From Lachnospira pectinoschiza (GTDB lineage Bacteria > Bacillota > Clostridia > Lachnospirales > Lachnospiraceae): 64,000 nucleotides of DNA. The translations under genes were made by a program, and so were the position numbers. Below are positions 8,378 through 15,932 of this stretch, piece after piece. The stretch's first letter is position 1. Each line of letters begins with the position of its first letter. The notes below the pieces were generated by a model that had not been told where the DNA came from, searched no databases, and saw nothing but the letters and a program-made list of their open reading frames with translations. The stretch covers positions 248,001 to 312,000 of the forward strand of contig NZ_JAJCRR010000001.1 in assembly GCF_020564355.1 (NCBI RefSeq), written 5' to 3'.

Positions 8378-9268
8378 TTATTTACGGTTTTCCAGTAAAA
8401 ACTCCAGAAATCTGCGGGCAGCAGAATTAATTGGTGTGTGGTTGTTGGTGATTACGACAACATCACGATTAGGGAGTGGTTCTGTCAGCTCAATCGGAAA
8501 GACAAGTTCCTTTTCAATGGCTTCCAAAGCAAGCGATTTTGGATAAAAACCAATACCGAGATTATGGGTAATCATCGGAAGTACCTGGTCGGTCATGGCA
8601 GCTTCCATATCCGGCTCAAAAGGAAGGTCGTGTTCCATAAAGAAACGGCTGTAATGCGTGTGTGTGGAACTTCCCTCACAAAGTCCGATTAAAGGCATTT
8701 CGGAAATATCCTCCAAATAGTGAACCTGCTGTGCAAACTGCTTATATTTCGTGCCGCCCAGCAGTATTTCATCATAAGAAACCAGCTTTTCCTGATGCAT
8801 GTGCTTATGTACCAGAACCGGTGTTGAAACAATCGCAAAGTCGATAATGTTATTTTCCAGTGCTTTTACTGCCTGCGGTGCGGAATAATTTAAAAGACGG
8901 ATACGCACATGCGGATAGCGGGCGCAGAAATGTTCCAGTTCGGAAAGCAGTATCAGGCGCAGTGCATTTTCACTGGCACCGATTGAAATCAGACCGTTTT
9001 CTAAATCCCGGTTACGGATAATTGCTTCTTCACCAAGCGCAAGCTGTTCAAAAGCAATGGCAACGTGTTCATAAAGCTTGTGGCCTTCCGGTGTCAGCAG
9101 TACACCTTTATTGGAACGCAGAAAAAGCTTGCAGTCCAGTTCTGCTTCGAGATTGTTCATACAGCGCGTAATGTTGGGCTGGTTATTGCCCAAAGCAGCA
9201 GCGGCTTTGGTAAAACTTTTATACTGTGCAACGTAGTAAAAAATACGGTAATAATCGTAAGTAATCAT
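8378..9268 (-). CDS. LysR family transcriptional regulator
   Basis: 296 residues, typical for LysR regulators. The N-terminal winged helix (about residues 1-60) reads FYYVAQYKSFTKAAAALG followed by QPNITRCMNNLE, the helix-turn-helix. The remainder is the two-lobed effector-binding domain (from about residue 90). LysR proteins often control a divergent neighbour; here the divergent gene is the small HEAT-repeat protein at 9614, but the 346-nt gap includes a structured leader and no obvious operator was picked out. The target is therefore unknown. ATG 9268 has GGAG 4 nt upstream; a longer in-frame start at 9349 lacks support. Confidence 0.9.
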   Translation of the reverse strand: MITYDYYRIFYYVAQYKSFTKAAAALGNNQPNITRCMNNLEAELDCKLFLRSNKGVLLTPEGHKLYEHVAIAFEQLALGEEAIIRNRDLENGLISIGASENALRLILLSELEHFCARYPHVRIRLLNYSAPQAVKALENNIIDFAIVSTPVLVHKHMHQEKLVSYDEILLGGTKYKQFAQQVHYLEDISEMPLIGLCEGSSTHTHYSRFFMEHDLPFEPDMEAAMTDQVLPMITHNLGIGFYPKSLALEAIEKELVFPIELTEPLPNRDVVVITNNHTPINSAARRFLEFLLENRK

Positions 9269-9460
9269 GATACTCCTTTTTGTAAAACTGCCATGCAGCG
9301 GAAAATATTTAACAGATGCCGGGGCAAACGTATTACATAAGTATAACAAATAAATGCGGTTTTGGCTATGTCAAAAAGATATAATCAAGATATTAATAAT
9401 ACTTTTTACATTTTACAAATCTTTTTCTATAATACGGTTGTGTTAAGAAATAAGAAAAGA

Positions 9461-9613
9461 AATGGACAGCAGTGTGAAAAATCCATAAATTTAAGATTTT
9501 TTCACACGACAGATTTGTGACGCAGGCATCACAAATCTGTTTTTATCGCAGAATTGAATGAATTCAGTCCGCGATTCCTCCGGCATTAAAATGCCTGCGG
9601 AATGGAGAGCAGT
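9461..9613 (+). repeat. Structured leader, copy A (upstream of HEAT-repeat gene)
   Basis: A full copy of the recurrent leader. Hairpin 1 is at 9472-9507 (loop CATAAATTTAA). Hairpin 2 is at 9509-9540 (12-bp stem, loop CGCAGGCA 9521-9528). Hairpin 3 is at 9545-9575 (ATCGC/GCGAT base). Hairpin 4 is at 9574-9603 (outer ATTCC/GGAAT, inner GGCAT/ATGCC, loop TAAA). The loop CGCAGGCA is the exact complement of TGCCTGCG at 9592-9599 in hairpin 4. GGAG follows at 9604. The box AATGGACAGCAGT at 9461 is repeated as AATGGAGAGCAGT at 9601, a 140-bp offset, so the element lies between two copies of the gene's ribosome site. Translational control is inferred. Confidence 0.8.
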
Positions 9614-9958
9614 ATGTTATTTTCAAAGAAAACACCCGAAGAAAAAATGGAAAAGCTTGTGCATAGAAAGGCATGGGGTGAGCTTTCAGAGTATATGTTT
9701 AAGGATAAGGAACATAAAATCGCACTGGCTCAGGCACTGGGAACTTCCGAAACAGAGGAAGCCATTGATCTGTTGATGGAGCTGGTTGAAAGCAAAGACC
9801 AGGATATATTGGAGGCGGCATGCGAGTCCTTAAAGAAAGTGGGCGATGACCATAACACAACGGAGCTGCTGCGTATTTTGCAGACCATACCGGAAGAAAA
9901 TGAGCCGTTGCGCAAAAAAATCAGTGAAACAATTCAGGCTTTACATAAGAGAGGATAA
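9614..9958 (+). CDS. Small HEAT-repeat protein
   Basis: 114 residues, mostly alpha-helical. Repeats such as IALAQALGTSETEEAIDLL followed by DILEAACESLKKVGD have the HEAT/PBS-lyase repeat pattern, a protein-protein interaction scaffold. No catalytic residues or membrane segment are seen. ATG 9614 follows GGAG (9604-9607) by 6 nt; an ATG at 9602 overlaps that site. The gene is preceded by structured leader copy A and followed after about 90 nt by a radical SAM gene with its own -10 element. Function unknown; a partner role is only a family-based guess. Confidence 0.7.
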   Translation: MLFSKKTPEEKMEKLVHRKAWGELSEYMFKDKEHKIALAQALGTSETEEAIDLLMELVESKDQDILEAACESLKKVGDDHNTTELLRILQTIPEENEPLRKKISETIQALHKRG

Positions 9959-10011
9959 TGATTTTAGCGGTTTGTGCATATGCTGATATATAACACAAAA
10001 TATTTAAGACG

Positions 10012-10017
10012 TATAAT
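10012..10017 (+). promoter_or_regulatory. Candidate -10 element for the radical SAM gene
   Basis: A perfect TATAAT lies 34 nt upstream of the start codon. No convincing -35 at 17 bp was found, so the assignment is tentative. Confidence 0.35.
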
Positions 10018-10050
10018 ATCATTAAGATAAGAAAATCAGGAGAAAAGAAA

Positions 10051-11445
10051 ATGGGAAATTTAACACATGCAGCGGGAAGATTGGCTGTTAGCAAAGTGTC
10101 TGACGTCGTTTTAAAGAATCTGGATAAAGACAGAGAAAAGGAAATTGTAAAGCTTGTCGATTTCATGGAAAAATACATGGATGGAGAAAAGCTGGATATT
10201 AATTATGAGAAAGCAAGAACCATGATTACCGATAAAAACGGCGCGTTGAATCATTACATAAACAGGCTTCTGGATGAAGTCGACCCACATGTGCTAAAAA
10301 CAATGGTTTTAAACCTTGGTTTTGAAGCATTTTTAAATGGTACAAAAACGATTCGTAAAATGCGTGAAAAGTACAAATGCAATGTACCATGGCTGATTTT
10401 AATGGATCCGACAAGTGCCTGCAACCTGCATTGTACGGGCTGCTGGGCGGCAGAATACGGAAACCGCCTGAATCTGACATTTGATGAAATGGATAACCTG
10501 ATTTGTCAGGGTAAAGAAATGGGCATTTATTTTTACATGTTTACAGGCGGTGAGCCGCTTGTAAGAAAGGCAGATTTAATCCGCCTTGCAGAAAAGCATT
10601 ATGACTGCGCATTTCTTTCATTTACAAACGGAACACTCGTAGATGAAACGTTCTGTGCGGATTTGAAAAGAGTCGGAAATCTTTATCTTGCAATCAGTCT
10701 GGAAGGATTTGCAGAGGTAAATGACCTACGCCGTGGAGAAGGTGTCTACGGAAAGGTTATGCACGCAATGGATTTATTAAAGCAGAACGGTCTTGTATTT
10801 GGTACTTCTATCTGTTATACATCTAAAAATATTGAAACAGTTACAAGCGATGAATTCGTTGATTTAATGATTGAAAAAGGTTGCCGTTATGCGCTGTATT
10901 TTCACTATATGCCGGTCGGAAACGATGCGTCTGTTGATCTGCTTCCGGCACCGGAGCAGAGAATTTACATGCGTTCCCGTGTCCGTGAAATCCGTAATAT
11001 GACGACGGGAAAAGGACTGTTTACCATGGATTTCCAGAATGACGGTGAATTTGTGGGCGGCTGTATCGCAGGCGGAAGAAATTACTTCCATATTAATGCA
11101 AACGGTGATGCGGAGCCTTGTGTATTTATTCACTATTCAGGGTCCAATATCCGTAAAAATACGCTGCTTGAGATTTTAAAACAGCCGTTATTTATGGCAT
11201 ATTATAATAACCAGCCGTTTAATGAAAATCATCTGCGTCCGTGTCCGATGCTTGAAAATCCTGAAATTCTTCAACGGATTGTAAAGGAGAGTGGCGCAAA
11301 ATCCACGGATTTACAGTCACCGGAATCTGCGGAGCATTTGTGTGAGAAGTGTAAGGCTTATGCTAAGAACTGGAAGCCGTGTGCCGACAAGCTCTGGGCA
11401 GAAACCAAAATGCCACAGCACAGCTATGAAAATTATAAAAAGTAA
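10051..11445 (+). CDS. Radical SAM protein of unknown substrate
   Basis: 464 residues. The radical SAM cluster motif CxxxCxxC is CNLHCTGC (about residues 126-133), followed by a GGEP motif (FTGGEPL), both needed to bind the 4Fe-4S cluster and S-adenosylmethionine. An N-terminal helical region of about 110 residues precedes it. The C-terminal part is cysteine rich (GGCIAGG, EPCVF, RPCPM, CEKCKAYAKNWKPC), suggesting a SPASM-like auxiliary cluster. Substrate and pathway cannot be read from neighbours. It is monocistronic with a strong terminator at 11490-11543. The start has AGGAG about 9 nt upstream. Confidence 0.75.
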   Translation: MGNLTHAAGRLAVSKVSDVVLKNLDKDREKEIVKLVDFMEKYMDGEKLDINYEKARTMITDKNGALNHYINRLLDEVDPHVLKTMVLNLGFEAFLNGTKTIRKMREKYKCNVPWLILMDPTSACNLHCTGCWAAEYGNRLNLTFDEMDNLICQGKEMGIYFYMFTGGEPLVRKADLIRLAEKHYDCAFLSFTNGTLVDETFCADLKRVGNLYLAISLEGFAEVNDLRRGEGVYGKVMHAMDLLKQNGLVFGTSICYTSKNIETVTSDEFVDLMIEKGCRYALYFHYMPVGNDASVDLLPAPEQRIYMRSRVREIRNMTTGKGLFTMDFQNDGEFVGGCIAGGRNYFHINANGDAEPCVFIHYSGSNIRKNTLLEILKQPLFMAYYNNQPFNENHLRPCPMLENPEILQRIVKESGAKSTDLQSPESAEHLCEKCKAYAKNWKPCADKLWAETKMPQHSYENYKK

Positions 11446-11489
11446 TTTTAAACCGGAAAAATAAGAATATTTGAAAAAAACGGATATTG

Positions 11490-11543
11490 TACCGGACTCC
11501 AAAAGCCAGATTTAAAATCTGACGATTGGAGTCCGGTATTTTT
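11490..11543. terminator. Bidirectional terminator after the radical SAM gene
   Basis: TACCGGACTCCAA pairs with TTGGAGTCCGGTA (11526-11538), with an inner AGATTT/AAATCT helix, then TTTTT. It also lies just past the end of the convergent DUF1275 gene. Confidence 0.85.
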
Positions 11544-11559
11544 ATGGAACGGTTCTGCA

Positions 11560-12240
11560 TTAATGACGTTCTTTTTCTTCTTCTTTAATAAACATGATTA
11601 AAAAGCTGATCAACAGCAAAAGGCAGGAAAACCAGATGGTGCGCATCCCAAAAAGGGCAATACAGTGTCCACCGACACCGGCTCCGACAGCAAACATCAG
11701 GATAATGCCAAGGTAGCAGGCGGATTTGTGCAAAACGTGTTTATCGCGCGTTCTGGCATAAACGCACAGAGATTCCATACAGCTTCGGAGATTGCCGATA
11801 CACATGGTGCTGGCAAAGGCATATCCGTTGACCTTGCGGAATGTCTGAACCTGCATGGCGCATGAAAAGGATACTAAGGCATTGGCAAACAGATTCAGCC
11901 GTACCGGGAAAAATCCTACCGCAAAAAGCAGAATAATTTCGGATAAAACAACAAGCTGGCGCCAGTGCAGACGCTCAATCCGCTGATATTTCAGCCGTAC
12001 CCATTCGGCGGCGGCAATTCCCAGTGCGAAAAAGAGCAGCGGAATCAGATAGTGTGCCGCCTGATACCAGTTTCTGTCAACAACACAGGCACTTAAAAGT
12101 ACAATGTTGCCGGTCTGTGCATTGGCAAAAACTTTGCCGCGGAAGAGGTATGTATAGGCATCCTGCAAACCTCCGGATATAGATAAAAAGGCAGCCGTCA
12201 GAAAAGATTCTGACATTTGCCGGTGTGATAAGTGATTCAT
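11560..12240 (-). CDS. DUF1275 (YoaK-type) membrane protein
   Basis: 226 residues with about six hydrophobic segments. The opening SISGGLQDAYTYLFRGKVFANAQTGN pattern (GG.D..T, then FANAQTGN) is characteristic of the DUF1275/YoaK family, whose biochemical role is not established. ATG 12240 is preferred to one at 12252 because GGGG lies 6 nt upstream. It is preceded by a degenerate copy of the recurrent leader (12241-12315). No operon partner is evident: the next minus-strand gene upstream (12400-13761) is about 160 nt away. Confidence 0.75.
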   Translation of the reverse strand: MNHLSHRQMSESFLTAAFLSISGGLQDAYTYLFRGKVFANAQTGNIVLLSACVVDRNWYQAAHYLIPLLFFALGIAAAEWVRLKYQRIERLHWRQLVVLSEIILLFAVGFFPVRLNLFANALVSFSCAMQVQTFRKVNGYAFASTMCIGNLRSCMESLCVYARTRDKHVLHKSACYLGIILMFAVGAGVGGHCIALFGMRTIWFSCLLLLISFLIMFIKEEEKERH

Positions 12241-12315
12241 TTTAATCCCCATTTCCGAGCAATTTTATGATAAAGCAGTGATGAGAAATCCGCGAATGAG
12301 ACGGCTCATCTGCTA
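12241..12315 (-). promoter_or_regulatory. Degenerate leader element (subfamily 2) before the DUF1275 gene
   Basis: On the minus strand GATGAG and CTCATC bracket a region corresponding to hairpin 3. The ribosome-proximal sequence ATTGCTCGGAAATGGGG matches the tyrA (TCGCTCAGAAATGGAG) and murE (TTGCTCAGAAACGAGG) boxes. The inner stems are poorly kept, so it is probably a decayed copy. Confidence 0.45.
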
Positions 12316-12399
12316 CTATGTACAATTGTTTTCGCTCTAAATAAATATTTAATACCGAATATTGTTAAAATGTTGCTGTTTGTATAAAAAATATAAAAA

Positions 12400-13761
12400 T
12401 TATGTGCAATACCGGAATGTGCGGTCGGTAAGGATTCGTGCAAATATCAGTCCCAGCGGCAGTGCGATAATAATCATAATCGCTGCGCTAAACCACGAAA
12501 CAGCTTCATAGAGGGACATAATGCCGAAGTTGTAAATTGCCCGGTACAGGTACAGTCCCGGAACCATAATGACAATGGAAGGTACGGTTAAAGAAATCCG
12601 AGGATACCCGTGGCTCTTCTTAATGAGGGAGGCTAGCAGTCCTGCGGTTAAAGCACCGATAAATGCGGCGGCGGCAGCAGGCATTCCTGTAAAATCCACA
12701 AGTTCAAGCCGGAGCGTATTGGCAGCCGCACCGATGAAAGCAGCAGTCGATGCCATAGAAACAGAGCTGTTAAACATTATGGAAAAGCCGAAAACCCCGC
12801 AGAAGCTGGCGATAATCCGCAGTACAAGGTGAAACAGGGGATTCATGTGAAGGACTGCAAAATCCTGTGGCTGTAATTTTAAAAGCAGTGCCATAATCCA
12901 TGCAAACATCGTAGCGACGAGTATAATGATGATGGAATAAGTAAGCCGTTCAAGTCCTGAACGCAAATCCAGTTTCGCAAGGTCGATGCCGCTTGTAATA
13001 AACGGAAATCCCGGTATGATAAACAGCATGGAACAAATGTATCCCGCTTCATGCAATGCCGGAATATGAAAAATAATTTCCGCAAGGCGGAAACAGATGT
13101 CATAAACAAGACAGGCCGCCGAGATGGATACGGCAATATTTAAAAACAGTGTATAATGGTGTTTAATCAGTTTGGTACGGACAACATTTCCGACACCGGC
13201 GGCGATAAATGCCAGAATCATTTCCACAGGACCGCCGCCTAAAAGAAAAGTGAAGGCACAACAGGCGAGTGCGGCGGCAAATCCCAGTTTTGCAGGCGAA
13301 TACAGCGTGTGGATTTTTTCAATGGTGTCCAGTTTTTTGTGAATCTGTTCACCGGTCATATGCGTTTTTTCTTCCGGAAAACGTTCAACAAACTGTTCCA
13401 TGCGGTACAGCTTTGACGTATTGACCCCGGTATTGGCAATGCTTAAAGACTGGGAAACACAATCCGTTCCGTCAAAGCAGTTAAATTCAATGGACATCAG
13501 TCCGACATCCACCGTGCAGGTAACACCAAGTTCCTTTGACAGGCGGTTCATGGAAGTGCGCACACGCCATGCCCCGGTGCCGCAGGAGAGCATCATAAGT
13601 CCTACTCTGCCGATAACAGAAGCTTTTTCGATTAATCCTGCATTTTCAATCAGGACGTTGCTGTCTGCTTTTGCATAGTCATGCCAGGGGATTTCCATGT
13701 GGTTTTTTTCCATAATATCAACATAAGAAGCCGGTCCGGCTGTATCTTTTGTGCTATCCAT
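12400..13761 (-). CDS. Threonine/serine exporter (ThrE) family protein
   Basis: 453 residues. The N-terminal soluble half (about 1-165) and C-terminal half with about ten membrane segments match the ThrE/YjjP-YjjB arrangement, in which both modules (DUF1212 and DUF3815) are fused. AFIGALTAGLLAS and VPGLYLYRAIYNFG are typical of its membrane part. Family members export threonine or serine; the substrate here is unproven. The ATG at 13761 lies within the end of the preceding gene (overlap ATGGATAG, 8 nt) with GGAGG 9 nt upstream, so the two are translationally coupled. Confidence 0.85.
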   Translation of the reverse strand: MDSTKDTAGPASYVDIMEKNHMEIPWHDYAKADSNVLIENAGLIEKASVIGRVGLMMLSCGTGAWRVRTSMNRLSKELGVTCTVDVGLMSIEFNCFDGTDCVSQSLSIANTGVNTSKLYRMEQFVERFPEEKTHMTGEQIHKKLDTIEKIHTLYSPAKLGFAAALACCAFTFLLGGGPVEMILAFIAAGVGNVVRTKLIKHHYTLFLNIAVSISAACLVYDICFRLAEIIFHIPALHEAGYICSMLFIIPGFPFITSGIDLAKLDLRSGLERLTYSIIIILVATMFAWIMALLLKLQPQDFAVLHMNPLFHLVLRIIASFCGVFGFSIMFNSSVSMASTAAFIGAAANTLRLELVDFTGMPAAAAAFIGALTAGLLASLIKKSHGYPRISLTVPSIVIMVPGLYLYRAIYNFGIMSLYEAVSWFSAAIMIIIALPLGLIFARILTDRTFRYCT

Positions 13762-14509
13762 AAATAATCGCCTCCGCTTTGGCGGCATGCCGCTCCAGAT
13801 TTTTCAAAAAATGAGAATTTGGCAGGAAAATCCCAAGTTCATCATATCGGTTATTCTGCTCGACAAGGGAATCCTGACCGTAAAATACAAAAGCCATTGG
13901 CAGTTCTTTTTCAAGCTGGATCATTAAATCCCAGACGGCACAGTAAGCTTCTGATTCTGTTTCTTTTAATTTAATGGTATCGGGAAGCTCACGGATCAGC
14001 AGTACACCGGTATTTTTCTCTAAAACCTGCTGTTTAATATTCATATCGTCATCGCGGTAGGAATGACTGTAACGGTAAGCCTGTGCAAGATACATCTTTT
14101 TCTTTCCGTCAAAATGGTTATAAACTTCACGAAAATGTTGATACTCCTTTTCATGGATGCAATTTTTAAATTCAGGCAGAAGTAAACCGTTCTCATCTGT
14201 CATAATGACAGGATTGGTCTTTCCGTCAGCATTAAAACGATAGGGAATCAGATAAGAATTTCGTATCAGGTCAAAAAGGGTATTTTTGCTGATTGCCATA
14301 AGAAAAGCGGATAAATCCCTGTTGCGGTAAGCGCGAAACAGTGCTTGACAGAATTCATCGGCAGAAAGGGAATCCTCCAGTTCATCATTACTGAATAAAT
14401 CATTGCAAAAAGTTTCAAAAAGCTTGTCGCATGCCCATGGGTCAGCCAGAATTTTCTGGAACAGGACATCTGCATGTTCTTCTCTTGGGAAAATAGTTTG
14501 CTCTTTCAT
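13754..14509 (-). CDS. Protein of unknown function coupled to the ThrE-type exporter
   Basis: 251 residues, acidic, soluble, with no signal or membrane segment that I can see. I recognise no domain. The N-terminal 90 residues are helical with several Phe/Cys/Leu positions; the C-terminal part includes a segment AVWDLMIQLEKELPMAFVFYG. It overlaps the exporter gene by 8 nt, suggesting a shared task or stoichiometry. ATG 14509 follows GGAG by 6 nt. A structured leader (copy K) lies directly upstream. A regulator or accessory factor is possible but unsupported. Confidence 0.6.
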   Translation of the reverse strand: MKEQTIFPREEHADVLFQKILADPWACDKLFETFCNDLFSNDELEDSLSADEFCQALFRAYRNRDLSAFLMAISKNTLFDLIRNSYLIPYRFNADGKTNPVIMTDENGLLLPEFKNCIHEKEYQHFREVYNHFDGKKKMYLAQAYRYSHSYRDDDMNIKQQVLEKNTGVLLIRELPDTIKLKETESEAYCAVWDLMIQLEKELPMAFVFYGQDSLVEQNNRYDELGIFLPNSHFLKNLERHAAKAEAIIYG

Positions 14510-14642
14510 CGTTCTCTCCATTCCGCAGGCATTTTAATGTAGGAGAAACCGCAGACGGAATGTATTGAATTCTGCGATAGGAGCAGTTTTGTGATACCTG
14601 CGGCACAATACTGCCAATGTCAGGGTATGCCTGATGATACAT
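14510..14642 (-). repeat. Structured leader, copy K (upstream of the 14509 gene)
   Basis: Minus-strand reading. Hairpin 2 (14583-14613) pairs GCAGT.TTGTG with CACAA.ACTGC around loop CCGCAGGTAT. That loop can pair with ATGCCTGCGG (complement around 14523-14532), giving 10 bp with one G-U. The hairpin 3 base is CGCAGA/TCTGCG. Hairpin 4 is weakened (TACAT opposite ATGCC). Hairpin 1 is degenerate. The sequence begins with a second ribosome site and an ATG (14640-14642), as in other copies. Confidence 0.6.
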
Positions 14643-14741
14643 ATTCTCCGGATTTTCAGCAATTTTATCGCAAGCGGTGGCGATTGCTTTTTTTATTCCG
14701 CTCGATTATACTATGGAAATAAGGATAAGTAAAAACTATAA

Positions 14742-14770
14742 TTGATATGATATAAATATCAAATTGATAT
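14742..14770 (+). promoter_or_regulatory. Candidate LysR operator upstream of 14801
   Basis: An inverted repeat TTGATAT-N7-ATATCAA (14742-14762) is followed at once by another TTGATAT (14764-14770). It lies 31-59 bp before the LysR start, so autoregulation is likely. The metE promoter has a different palindrome (15801-15820). Confidence 0.5.
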
Positions 14771-14800
14771 GACAGAAATGAGTATGGGACGGGTAAAAAA

Positions 14801-15703
14801 ATGACACTTCAACAGTTAAAATATGTAATTACAGTTGCAAATACAGGGACGATTACAGAAGCCGCGAACCGGCTGTTTATTTCCCAGCCGAGTCTGACGA
14901 ATGCGATTCACGAGCTGGAAAAAGAAATGAATATCACGATATTTAACCGGACGAATAAGGGAATCAGCATATCCAAAGAGGGGGAGGATTTTCTGGGATA
15001 TGCAAGACAGGTTTTGGAACAGGCGGCGATACTGGAGGATAAATACAAAGGCGGAAGCGGCGGAAAGAAACAGTTTTGTGTATCAACACAGCACTATTCG
15101 TTTGCGGTGAATGCATTTGTGGATTTGATTAAGGAATACGGACAGGACGAATATGATTTCAGTCTGCGGGAAACGCAGACCTATGAAATTATCGAAGATG
15201 TGGCAAGAATGAGAAGTGAGATAGGAATTTTGTTTCTGAATGATTTTAACGAAACGGTTCTTGGTAAGATTTTAAAGTCACACGAGCTGGAATTTCATCC
15301 GCTGTTTGTTGCAAGACCGCATGTTTTTATCAGCCGCAAGCACCCGCTGGCGGGAAATGCAGTGATTACCAATGAGGAACTGGAGCAGTATCCGTATCTG
15401 TCCTTCGAGCAGGGAGAGCATAATTCGTTTTATTTTTCGGAAGAAATTTTTTCGGCGGTTGAGCGTAAGAAAAATATCCGTGTGCGTGACAGGGCAACGT
15501 TGTTTAATCTCTTAATCGGATTAAATGGTTATACAGTGTGCAGTGGTGTCATTGACAAAAAATTAAACGGCAAAGACATCATTGCTGTGCCGCTTGCCGA
15601 TGAAAGCGAAATGCGGGTTGGCTACATCACGCATAAAAAGGGAATGATGAGCCGGCTGGCAGCGACCTATCTGGAAGCGTTGAAAAAATACGTGGAATCG
15701 TAA
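14801..15703 (+). CDS. LysR family regulator, probably of metE
   Basis: 300 residues. The N-terminal winged helix reads YVITVANTGTITEAANRLF then ISQPSLTNAIHELE, the classic LysR helix-turn-helix; the effector domain follows from about residue 90. It is immediately upstream of metE and in the same direction, separated by a terminator and a palindrome-containing promoter. In Gram-positive bacteria several methionine genes are controlled by LysR proteins (MetR/MtaR type), so control of metE is a reasonable inference. The ribosome site (GGACGGG) is weak. Confidence 0.85.
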   Translation: MTLQQLKYVITVANTGTITEAANRLFISQPSLTNAIHELEKEMNITIFNRTNKGISISKEGEDFLGYARQVLEQAAILEDKYKGGSGGKKQFCVSTQHYSFAVNAFVDLIKEYGQDEYDFSLRETQTYEIIEDVARMRSEIGILFLNDFNETVLGKILKSHELEFHPLFVARPHVFISRKHPLAGNAVITNEELEQYPYLSFEQGEHNSFYFSEEIFSAVERKKNIRVRDRATLFNLLIGLNGYTVCSGVIDKKLNGKDIIAVPLADESEMRVGYITHKKGMMSRLAATYLEALKKYVES

Positions 15704-15720
15704 AGTTTCATATTTAAAGC

Positions 15721-15764
15721 CTGAAATCATGAGGTGTATAGGCACAAGTGGTTTCAGATTTTTT
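15721..15764 (+). terminator. Terminator after the LysR gene
   Basis: CTGAAATCA pairs with TGGTTTCAG (one G-T) around a 19-nt loop, followed by ATTTTTT. It separates the regulator from metE. Confidence 0.6.
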
Positions 15765-15800
15765 GATATAGTTTAAAGCTATGAACAAATAACATTTATA

Positions 15801-15834
15801 GGTATTATACAAATGATACCGACATTCTTATAAT
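15801..15834 (+). promoter_or_regulatory. metE promoter with overlapping palindrome
   Basis: TATAAT is at 15829-15834, with TATACA 17 bp upstream as a poor -35. GGTAT-N10-ATACC (15801-15820) is a dyad covering the -35 region, the usual position of a LysR binding site. No SAM riboswitch (S-box) features were seen in the 230-nt leader. Confidence 0.45.
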
Positions 15835-15932
15835 AAAATCCATAAATACGACATTTGTGGATAAAGTCCGTAAATGAAAGAAAAACGGCGGATAAAGCTG
15901 CCCGCAGGGATTTTAGAATAAGGAGAGAAAGA

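Noticed and set aside
14442..14642. 66-codon minus-strand ORF starting at the upstream box of leader copy K
   Set aside because: It runs through the leader and into the next gene in another frame; same argument as for copy C.
15704..15932. SAM riboswitch or methionine T-box before metE
   Set aside because: No S-box or T-box consensus found in the leader; a LysR-type palindrome at the promoter explains control better.
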